Notes under the pieces: generated by a model
Told to the model about the DNA's origin: nothing
Seen by the model: the letters and a program-made list of their open reading frames with translations, nothing else
Database searches by the model: none
Shown: one piece after another, positions 1 to 5,841 of the stretch
How the letters are laid out: the number at the start of each line of letters is the position of its first letter
Position numbering within the stretch: the stretch's first letter is position 1
NCBI GenBank assembly: GCA_958449275.1
Contig: CAUDHE010000059.1
Coordinates: 1-15,782 of the forward strand
Length of the DNA stretch: 15,782 nucleotides
Reading direction: 5' to 3'
Source of the DNA: an uncultured Alistipes sp.
Lineage (GTDB): Bacteria; Bacteroidota; Bacteroidia; Bacteroidales; Rikenellaceae
Position numbers and translations under genes: made by a program

Positions 1-56
1 ATTTTGAAGAATTAATTGCTAAAGTTGTGGAATTACTCAAGAAATCGAAAAAATAA
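1..56 (+). CDS. C-terminal tail of an unknown gene (partial)
   Basis: Frame 3 is open from the window edge and reads FEELIAKVVELLKKSKK followed by TAA at 54-56. The lysine-rich amphipathic tail looks like a natural protein C-terminus, and a convincing terminator follows 21 bases later. The codons are very AT-rich, unlike the GC-richer genes on the right of the window, so this may be a foreign or cargo gene. Too little is visible to name a family. Confidence 0.45.
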   Translation, partial: FEELIAKVVELLKKSKK

Positions 57-77
57 GGAACCTGTTTTATTTTGCAA

Positions 78-109
78 AAGTCTATGCCACGTTTCGGTAT
101 AGGCTTTTT
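78..109 (+). terminator. Rho-independent terminator after the partial gene
   Basis: The 11-base arm AAGTCTATGCC (78-88) pairs with GGTATAGGCTT (96-106), with two G-U wobbles and a 7-base loop. The T run at 105-109 follows directly. Position and polarity fit termination of the gene ending at 56. Confidence 0.75.
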
Positions 110-283
110 ATCTCTGAGAGTAAAATTAGCCCCCCCCCAAAAAATAATTGATAGATATTCGATATATCGATAGAATTCTTGGGATAAGGTACTTACTTGA
201 TATTGGAATTATCTTTACCAGATTTTATTCATTGCTATTTGTTGTTTTGTAAATAGTCGTAATTTCTCGACCTTCTCTCTGCA
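110..283. other. AT-rich intergenic stretch, no gene seen
   Basis: No plausible coding frame is visible. The stretch holds a run of nine C (130-138), a 12-base AT-rich perfect palindrome TCGATATATCGA (159-170), and a weak hairpin CTATTT/AAATAG (235-240 with 251-256) downstream of the relaxase gene. One end of the mobilizable element may lie here, but no duplicated att core was found by eye. Confidence 0.5.
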
Positions 284-1603
284 CTATTCCTTAAACGGTA
301 CTTTGTCGATATTTAGTTGCAATTTTCGTTTGTCGGTCGGGGCGAGCGTTATTTGCGCTGTTACTCGTTCGACCGTAAACTTGCAGTTGTGTTCTTCGGA
401 ATAGAGTTCGCCGCTGTATTCGAGCGGTTTGCCTTTGATAAGCGTCGCAGTTTGTTTGTCGTTGAAACCAGCGATTTGGCAAACGCTTTCCATTCGGATC
501 ATCTCACGGAAATAAGGGAACCACTTCACAGCTTTCGAGAGAGCTGTATTCAGTAGCGATATTTCTTTCTTGTGTTGCTTCGTTAAGTTGGTCGTCTCAG
601 CAACATGTCGTGCCTGCATGGTCTGAATCTTGGTTTGCAGGATTTCAATCGTTTCATCGCGTGCGGCGACCTCTTGCCGCAGCACTCCGATTTCCTGCTC
701 CTGCCGCTTGACTTTCGACGTTCCGATCATTGAACCGATACCGTCGAGAATGGTCGTGTCGACCTCGGCGGCGGAGTTTTTCAATCGCTCGGTTTTCAGT
801 TCGCCTTTTACTGCGTTCAGTTCGGCCGCGGTTCGATGCAGTTCTGCGCGTGCCGCCTGTTCCTGCTTCGTGGCATGTTCGACGGCTTTGCGTTTCTCCT
901 CCTCGATGCGGAGCAGTTCGCCGATATTATCCTGCAAGTTCTGCTGCCGGGCAATGGCGTTGCGATAAAACTCCTGCGTCGTGACGTGTCGGGCTTTCGA
1001 GCCGTCGATCCCCCGTTGCAAGCCGTATTTGGCCATCGCTGCGGCGTAGGTGTCTTGGTACTCTTTCAGCTTGACGCGCGACATTACATCATCGGCACAC
1101 AACCGTGGCCGTGCAGCGGATTTCGTGCGATATTTCCGCTTGTTAGGTTCGTCGGTCTTCTTGCGGATTTTGCGACGTTCGCCCGTAACGATGGGAACGA
1201 CCGCCGCGTGGATATGCGGCGTCGCTTCGTCCATGTGCAATACAGCCGAAACGACGTTTTCGGCTCCGAACGTTCGCCGCAACCACTCGAGGTTATCGGC
1301 ACACCACGCTTTCAGTCGCCCTTCTTGGGCGATACGCTTCATATCCTCCTGTGTGCCGGTCAGCATGACACGGATAACCCGCACTTGATTTGTTCCGATT
1401 TTGCGGGTCAATCCGGCATGTTCGAGTCGATGGTTGATTGCCTCCGTTCGGTCGGCTACACCCTCTGAAAATTCGACGAGTTCTTCGTTTAGGTAGGTCA
1501 GTTCCGGTATGGCGTTCGGCGGCATCTTGGTACGTGCGATATGGGCGGTCATCGGTACTTCGTTGTCCGGCGACTTATCCAAATGCAATACGACATATCC
1601 CAT
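284..1603 (-). CDS. mobV: MobV-family (Pre/Mob) relaxase
   Basis: This 439-residue protein should nick oriT and pilot the DNA strand during mobilization by a co-resident conjugative element. The MobV signature is complete: H123-M-D125-E126-A-T-P-H130-I-H132 supplies the metal-binding histidines and acidic pair. The N-terminus (MGYVVLHLDK) and residues 1-220 match, from memory, the MobV relaxases common in Bacteroides mobilizable elements. Residues about 225-350 are rich in K/E/A/Q and probably form a coiled coil. The C-terminus ends at IDKVPFKE and seems somewhat shorter than relatives I recall. It is the last gene of the minus-strand set integrase / RhuM-like / relaxase. The 480-base gap upstream is full of inverted repeats and is the natural place for its oriT. 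No TAnnTTTG promoter was found directly upstream. Confidence 0.9.
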   Translation of the reverse strand: MGYVVLHLDKSPDNEVPMTAHIARTKMPPNAIPELTYLNEELVEFSEGVADRTEAINHRLEHAGLTRKIGTNQVRVIRVMLTGTQEDMKRIAQEGRLKAWCADNLEWLRRTFGAENVVSAVLHMDEATPHIHAAVVPIVTGERRKIRKKTDEPNKRKYRTKSAARPRLCADDVMSRVKLKEYQDTYAAAMAKYGLQRGIDGSKARHVTTQEFYRNAIARQQNLQDNIGELLRIEEEKRKAVEHATKQEQAARAELHRTAAELNAVKGELKTERLKNSAAEVDTTILDGIGSMIGTSKVKRQEQEIGVLRQEVAARDETIEILQTKIQTMQARHVAETTNLTKQHKKEISLLNTALSKAVKWFPYFREMIRMESVCQIAGFNDKQTATLIKGKPLEYSGELYSEEHNCKFTVERVTAQITLAPTDKRKLQLNIDKVPFKE

Positions 1604-1649
1604 AATTCAGTAATAATTTTGCAGTTGACGATTTCGGTTGTTGGGTTTT

Positions 1650-1770
1650 CGACCGCATGAGCGGTCGGCGGCCGGAACGGTCGCAAGGGGTTTCCAAAGG
1701 GTCACCCTTTGGCCTATTGGGGCTTTTTCAGCGACACGAAGTGTTGCGGCTTGGAAAAAGCCCTAATAGG
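1650..1770. other. Candidate oriT: palindrome cluster upstream of the relaxase
   Basis: The gap 1604-2083 holds no credible gene but has dense dyad symmetry. Successive elements are CGACCGC/GCGGTCG (1650-1656 with 1661-1667), CCAAAGGGT/ACCCTTTGG (1694-1702 with 1704-1712, one-base centre), and a 17-base arm pair 1713-1729 with 1754-1770 having a single mismatch. The loop of the last contains a smaller hairpin (1731-1737 with 1741-1747). MobV relaxases act at hairpin-containing oriTs usually next to their own gene, so this cluster is the best oriT candidate. The nick site cannot be named from sequence alone. Confidence 0.5.
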
Positions 1771-1886
1771 CTATGGCTTTTCTGTGAAGAAAAAGCCGCG
1801 GGCGCAGAGCGGCCGAAGGGTGGGTGACGTTGCTGTTGTCGTGTCCACCAGTCGTGGTCTCCGTATCTTATTTTCCACTTTTCTTC

Positions 1887-1895
1887 GGGGGGGGG
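1887..1895. repeat. Run of nine G
   Basis: A nine-base G homopolymer lies in the non-coding gap upstream of the relaxase, flanked by CTTC and GAAG. It is prone to slippage in replication and to sequencing error. Confidence 0.8.
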
Positions 1896-1953
1896 TGAAG
1901 CGGTCTTATCCGTCGATAGGTGCTATTCGTTGCAGGGCGGTCCGAGGCAAGGT

Positions 1954-1999
1954 TTTCTCGATAAATACGCTCGCTCGTCGAGGAAGATTTATCGAGAAA
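1954..1999. repeat. Perfect 13-base inverted repeat with 20-base loop
   Basis: TTTCTCGATAAAT (1954-1966) is repeated as its exact reverse complement at 1987-1999. It lies between the RhuM-like gene and the relaxase gene. There is no T run after either arm, so a simple terminator is unlikely. A protein-binding site, part of oriT, or an RNA structure are alternatives. Confidence 0.7.
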
Positions 2000-2083
2000 C
2001 GGCTGTGCCGCTCGACCTTGTCTCCGACCGAAAGCCCTGCATGACCTTTGCACCTGCTGACGGTTAAGACTGCTACGCCCCGA

Positions 2084-2467
2084 TCAGTTCGGAGGTATCG
2101 CCTCGGCATTATGGGAGCAGGTTAAAAGAATATGAACAGTGGATCGTCTTCCGTTCGCATGCAAAGTGCGGAACAGGTATTCGCGTACCTTATTCGCACC
2201 GCACGAATCGATACGGAATGCCAGCGCGACGATTGTTTCGATGTTGTACACTTCGATTATGTTTCCGTTTTCCCGATGCAAATACCGTTTCGCATCATAC
2301 GCTCGGATTACACCGCTTTTGCAAGACGCTTTGATCGCCGCCCGAATTGTCGGGGCGATAACACCGAATAACGCTGCGATTTCAAATTCGGTCATGGCGA
2401 TGCAATTCGTGTCGGTCGGGACGAGCAACGTGCCGTTCTCGTCCAATAACAGTATTTCTCTTTTCAT
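2084..2467 (-). CDS. RhuM-like helix-turn-helix protein
   Basis: This small 127-residue protein has an N-terminal segment MTEFEIAALFGVIAPTIRAA (residues 25-44) that reads as a helix-turn-helix. The following YNIETIVALAFRID (residues 74-87) resembles the YNLDxIISVGYRV motif of RhuM-type proteins. Its start codon overlaps the integrase stop in an ATGA arrangement (2464-2467), which implies translational coupling. Proteins in this position in mobile elements often act as excision or transcription factors, so a recombination-directionality or regulatory role is a reasonable guess only. It is far shorter than full RhuM proteins and matches only their N-terminal part. Confidence 0.65.
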   Translation of the reverse strand: MKREILLLDENGTLLVPTDTNCIAMTEFEIAALFGVIAPTIRAAIKASCKSGVIRAYDAKRYLHRENGNIIEVYNIETIVALAFRIDSCGANKVREYLFRTLHANGRRSTVHILLTCSHNAEAIPPN

Positions 2468-3690
2468 CGTGCGAGGCTGTATTTGGCGGAATAGATGTCG
2501 GCCATCTCGTCGAAGCCTTTGGCCAGCATGTCATCCGTTACTTTGGCGTAAATTTGAGTCGTCTTGATGTTCGTGTGCCCCAGCATCCGACTGACCACCT
2601 CGATGCGGATGCCTTGTGCCAGTGCGTTGGTCGTGGCGAATGTGTGTCGGGCCATATGATAGGTTATCGTCTTGTCGATACCGACCTCTGCCGCGATTTT
2701 CTTCAATACCCGGTTGCAGTAGGCGATGTCGGGCACGGGCAGTACGAGGTTCGTCCCCGCGACCTCACGTTTGTAACGGGCGATGATGCGCTTCGTAATG
2801 CCGCACAGCTTGATTTTGAACGGCGTGGCGGTCTTCTGCCGATTCTTGACGATCCACAAATCGCCGTCGAACGAACGTTGAATCATCTCTTGCGTCAGCC
2901 CCTTGACGTCGGCATGGGCCATACCCGTGAAGCACGAAAAGACGAACATGTCCCGCACCTTGCCGTAACCGTCGAATGCGAACTCGTGGTTCATCAACGC
3001 CTGCAACTCCGATTCGATCAGATAACCGCGCTCTTTGGTCGTCTTTTTCGGATGGTAGTCGGCGAACGGGTTGCGGGCGATCATGCCTGCGTTGTGCGCC
3101 TTCGTGACGATCATCTTCAACGGCTTGGTGTAGATGCAGACGCACGAGGGAGTCAGTCCCTTTTCGCTGCGCAGGTAGAGGTCGTAATCGGTAATGAATG
3201 TTTCGGTCAGCTCTTTCAACGGAATATCCCTGCGACGGAGCTTGTCGGCGAGGAACTCCGCCAACCGCTTGCGCACGTTGTCGTACTTGCGGTAGGTGGA
3301 CTGCGCACGATCGACACCGACGTGCTGCTTGAAGTCGCGGTTGAACTTATCGAACGCTTCCAGCAGCGTTTCGTACTCCTCGCCCATACCGAGGTAGGCC
3401 TGCTTCACCCGTTCGGCCGTAACGTAGGCGTCGCGGTCGGAGATGCGCTGGTAGTGCCGCTCGATTTGGGTGCGGATATGCTCTAACTTGCGGTTGACCG
3501 TCTGCGCCTCGTGGCTCTTGCCCGCGGCCTTGTTGGCTTTGGAATCCCACAAGGCGGGCGGCAGGGTTACGCGGCAGTTGACGAACGTGCTTTTGCCGTT
3601 CACCGTAAGGCGGGCATAGACGGGAATGCGTCCCTCCTTCATGCGCTGTTTGTTCACATAGAACAGGATTTTGAATGTGCTTCTTCTCAT
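2464..3690 (-). CDS. int: Tyrosine recombinase / integrase, Bacteroidetes type
   Basis: A 408-residue site-specific recombinase that should integrate and excise this element. Residues 1-60 fit the Arm-DNA-binding domain of Bacteroidetes integrases, about 105-210 the SAM-like core-binding domain, and 215-400 the catalytic domain. Visible catalytic residues are the beta-hairpin lysine K286 (RQKTATP), H345-M-A-R348 (HxxR box), H372 (LGH) and the nucleophile Y381. The first catalytic arginine, normally in a TGxR motif, is absent: the sequence reads TGMA with alanine at 258, as in many Bacteroidetes element integrases and reminiscent of IntDOT. ATG at 3688-3690 sits 17 bases from a good -7 box. 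It is the first gene of the minus-strand set and overlaps the next gene by four bases. Confidence 0.92.
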   Translation of the reverse strand: MRRSTFKILFYVNKQRMKEGRIPVYARLTVNGKSTFVNCRVTLPPALWDSKANKAAGKSHEAQTVNRKLEHIRTQIERHYQRISDRDAYVTAERVKQAYLGMGEEYETLLEAFDKFNRDFKQHVGVDRAQSTYRKYDNVRKRLAEFLADKLRRRDIPLKELTETFITDYDLYLRSEKGLTPSCVCIYTKPLKMIVTKAHNAGMIARNPFADYHPKKTTKERGYLIESELQALMNHEFAFDGYGKVRDMFVFSCFTGMAHADVKGLTQEMIQRSFDGDLWIVKNRQKTATPFKIKLCGITKRIIARYKREVAGTNLVLPVPDIAYCNRVLKKIAAEVGIDKTITYHMARHTFATTNALAQGIRIEVVSRMLGHTNIKTTQIYAKVTDDMLAKGFDEMADIYSAKYSLAR

Positions 3691-3707
3691 AACAGTTTTA
3701 CAGATTG

Positions 3708-3739
3708 CAAAGTTAACCGGTTATGAGTTCAGAATCAAC
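3708..3739 (-). promoter_or_regulatory. Integrase promoter with overlapping palindrome
   Basis: Read on the minus strand, 3708-3715 is TAACTTTG, a perfect TAnnTTTG -7 box. A 20-base spacer leads to GTTG (3736-3739), close to the -33 TTTG. The perfect palindrome TAACCGGTTA (3714-3723) overlaps the upstream edge of the -7 box and could be an operator for a repressor of the integrase. Confidence 0.55.
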
Positions 3740-4023
3740 ACGAAAAATTACGCAAAATAGTGAATAAGAATACATTGCAAAAATAAATCGGACCGACTGC
3801 CCGATTCTTCGGCAGCCGAATCGCTGTTAACGATTTGTTAACCGAACTCCTGCGTTTCGATGCTCAGAACCGCCCAAACGACCGTTTGCAGAATACGGCA
3901 TAGATGCGTATATATCGCAAATAATCAATTTATTAGCATCGATCTGCATCCGACCGCTGCCCCAATCCCGTTTTCCGCTCACTGCCGATTCGGAGAGAGC
4001 CGCTCTGCCGCGGAATCAACGAG
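3740..4023. other. Intergenic region beside the integrase; probable element end
   Basis: No convincing gene. It contains a second minus-strand TATTTTTG-like -7 box (3778-3785) and the direct repeat TGTTAAC at 3825-3831 and 3836-3842, 11 bases (one helical turn) apart. One end of the integrase-bearing element should lie in or near here, but I could not define an att core. Confidence 0.4.
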
Positions 4024-4314
4024 GTGTCGCACAGTGCACAGCTCGACCGAATAAAAGCTTTACGCAAGGAAACGCCAGAATCCTCCAACCTTCCACTTGG
4101 CATAAATGGAGTGAAGATATCGTTATGTCAGTACGCTGACATATACGCATGCTGTTGCATGAACAAACATCCGGCTATTCAGTCAGCTAATCATACAGCC
4201 ATACGTATAACCGTTGGGCTGATTATACATATGAGCAGACAGTCGGCTATCCGTACAGCCGATTATGTGTTTACGCAGTCAGACATACGATCGGTTGATA
4301 TTACAATCATCTGA
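4024..4314 (+). CDS. Hypothetical small ORF with quasi-repeated C-terminal half
   Basis: A 96-codon frame opens with GTG and ends in TGA. The first half contains NLPLGINGVKISLCQYADIY. The second half is a loose repetition of Ser/Thr-Ala-Ile-Arg/Gln units (HPAIQSANHTAIR, RQSAIRTADYV, TQSDIRSVD). The DNA mirrors this with repeated CGGCTAT and ACAGCC words and a perfect hairpin TATGTCAG/CTGACATA (4124-4143). Repeated short-unit ORFs of this style occur, from memory, near transfer genes of Bacteroides conjugative transposons, but I cannot verify a homolog. Neither coding status nor start is certain; it may be a relic or non-coding. Confidence 0.3.
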   Translation: MSHSAQLDRIKALRKETPESSNLPLGINGVKISLCQYADIYACCCMNKHPAIQSANHTAIRITVGLIIHMSRQSAIRTADYVFTQSDIRSVDITII

Positions 4315-4566
4315 ACGGAAATACGGTTGACGAATCAGCCGAGCTATCTCGACCTCTATCCTTACATTAATAAATTTATGGTCGTTTGTGGCTTCGAAGT
4401 GACTTCATGTGGCGCAATCAGCTGTTGTGCAGATTATTGAATCGGTCGGTATCTTTGCCTCTGTAACGATTCCGACGTAGATGGCAGCCGCCTTGCTCGT
4501 TTTTACGGCGCCCGGTTATTAGTCCATCCGACGAGCGGACGGAACGTTTTCGATAAGCCAAATGAA
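4315..4566. other. Non-coding or decayed stretch, nothing identified
   Basis: No frame on either strand gives a recognisable protein. A divergent parA-type gene would be expected left of a MobA/oriT region in a conjugative transposon. The minus strand here shows no P-loop motif that would support one. Confidence 0.4.
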
Positions 4567-4697
4567 CAGAGTCGTGCGAGCACGACTCTGCCATGGCGAG
4601 AAAACGACGGTAGAAAAGCCAACGTATTTGCAAAGGGCAAATAGCAAGCTGTGTTTTCTGCTGCACAAAAATTTTTTTGCATCGGAAAACAGCTTGC
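4567..4697. other. oriT-like hairpin region upstream of the mobA remnant
   Basis: A perfect 11-base inverted repeat CAGAGTCGTGC/GCACGACTCTG with a two-base centre lies at 4567-4590. About 55 bases on, GCAAGCTG(TG)TTTTC (4644-4658) pairs with GAAAACAGCTTGC (4685-4697), enclosing an A-tract/T-tract. In Bacteroides conjugative transposons, hairpin-rich oriT sequence sits just upstream of mobA, as here (mobA starts at 4817). Assignment rests on position and structure; no nick site is identified. Confidence 0.45.
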
Positions 4698-4816
4698 CCG
4701 CAAGGGGGATGAAAACACCTCCGAAGTCGGCGCTTTTAGACAGGCGGCTCCGCCACGAACGAATCGCAATTTTCAGCGATCGGCGAGGCGAGAGTCTCAC
4801 CTTAAAAATTTCGATT

Positions 4817-5087
4817 ATGGAGAAGAACAGACCGACCAGCAAAGGTCGAGGGGGACGCCCCGCGAAAGATAATCCGGCGATTTACCGCTTTTCGGTAAAC
4901 TTCTCGGCCGAAGAACACGCCCGATTTCTGACGATGTACGAACAATCGGGGGCTGTTGTCGAAAGCCGCTTTTGTCAAGGCGCGGGTTTTCGGAGATGTC
5001 TTCCGCGTGATAAAAACCGACCGCGGAACGCTGGAATACGTAGCCCAACTGACGCAACTGCACGCCCAATATCGGGCGATCGCCGTT
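4817..5087 (+). pseudogene. mobA: MobA-type mobilization protein, frameshifted and truncated
   Basis: The frame opens at ATG 4817 with MEKNRPTSKGRGGRPAKDNP, then IYRFSVNFSAEEHARFLTMYEQSG, the GGRPxK-type start and ribbon-helix-helix-like region of MobA accessory proteins of Bacteroides conjugative transposons. At the run of five G (4948-4952) the reading continues in the next frame: removing one G gives SGLLSKAAFVKARVFGDVFRV, then KTDRGTLEYVAQLTQLHAQYRAIAV. This restores the family spacing as I remember it. After AV (5087) the resemblance stops and the expected C-terminal half is missing; the opposing gene ends at 5128. MobA proteins bind oriT and assist a separate relaxase (MobB), which is absent. 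The frameshift could be real or a base-calling error, but the truncation would remain. Confidence 0.65.
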
Positions 5088-5127
5088 TCAAGGCAATTAT
5101 CCGATTCGCTTACCTGTTGTTCGATAA

Positions 5128-5835
5128 TCATTTCAGCCGCTTCAGCAGCCACGCGATATTCTGTCCGAGGTTTTTCATGTTTGCGACGGCCTCCGCGTCG
5201 TTCATCGCTTCGCCGGGCAGACGTCCGTAAGCGATGTTCCAGTAGGCGGAACCTGCGACGTACATTTCTTTATTGAGAAAGAAATGGTTGATGGTGTCGA
5301 TGACGTTCATGGCTCCGGCTCTTCGGGCAACGGCGACCGCACCGCCCACCTTGTGGCGGAACATGCCCGGGTTGGTATCGCTGACTACACTGGCGCGGTC
5401 GATAACCGCTTTGAGCGTGGACGAGACGTCGGCGGAGTAGGTCGGCGAACCGAGGATGATGGCGTCGGCGTCGGTCATCTTGCGGTAAAGCTCCTGAAAG
5501 ATGTCGTCGCCGAATACGCAATTGCCCTTTCCAGCGCAGGCGAAGCAGGCTTTGCAGGGGGCGATGGTATGACCCGCCAACTGAATGTGTTCCGTCTCGC
5601 ACCCCTCTTTTTCCAGCTCGCCCAATACAAGATTCAGCATGTCCGCCGTATTGCTGTCCTTGCGTGAACTGCCGTTGATTGCCAAAACTTTCATCTTCCC
5701 GCGTTTTTCTTCTTTTTCGGACAGTCCCAGTACATCAGTGGCGTGAACGCCACCGATGCCCAGTCCTATCCCTGCCGCTACCATACCCATCTTTTTGAGT
5801 GCTTCACGGCGTGTCATACTCTTTTCCTCACTCAT
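5128..5835 (-). CDS. Tat-signal NADPH-dependent FMN reductase / Isf-like flavoprotein
   Basis: This 235-residue flavodoxin-fold protein probably transfers electrons or reduces small substrates through FMN. Residues 8-31 (TRREALKKMG followed by a hydrophobic AAGIGLGIGG stretch) form a twin-arginine signal, so the folded protein is probably exported. The mature domain begins near M48. An FMN phosphate-binding loop lies at NGSSRKDSNT (54-63), and GSPTYSADVSSTLKAVIDR (129-147) is typical of the family. C94-x2-C97-x2-C100-x5-C106 matches the compact cysteine motif that holds a 4Fe-4S cluster in archaeal/clostridial iron-sulfur flavoproteins. It is the last gene of the minus-strand redox operon, 6 bases after the alcohol dehydrogenase. 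M48 as an alternative start would remove the signal. Confidence 0.85.
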   Translation of the reverse strand: MSEEKSMTRREALKKMGMVAAGIGLGIGGVHATDVLGLSEKEEKRGKMKVLAINGSSRKDSNTADMLNLVLGELEKEGCETEHIQLAGHTIAPCKACFACAGKGNCVFGDDIFQELYRKMTDADAIILGSPTYSADVSSTLKAVIDRASVVSDTNPGMFRHKVGGAVAVARRAGAMNVIDTINHFFLNKEMYVAGSAYWNIAYGRLPGEAMNDAEAVANMKNLGQNIAWLLKRLK

Positions 5836-5841
5836 TGCCGG

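Noticed and set aside
1709..2044. 111-codon + strand frame in the relaxase upstream gap
   Set aside because: It runs through the palindromes and the G9 run, is Arg/Ser-rich, and resembles no known protein.
57..4023. Short shared words such as TTGCAAA as att core repeats of the element
   Set aside because: Only 6-8 base AT-rich matches were found between the two candidate ends; chance explains them. An empty-site comparison is needed to define att.
4418..4520. Possible divergent parA remnant on the minus strand
   Set aside because: Position would suit a conjugative transposon, but no frame shows a KGGxGKT/S P-loop or other ParA motif.
5096..5128. ATTATC/GATAAT dyad after the flavoprotein gene as a terminator
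   Set aside because: Only six base pairs, a 21-base loop and no T run on the minus strand.
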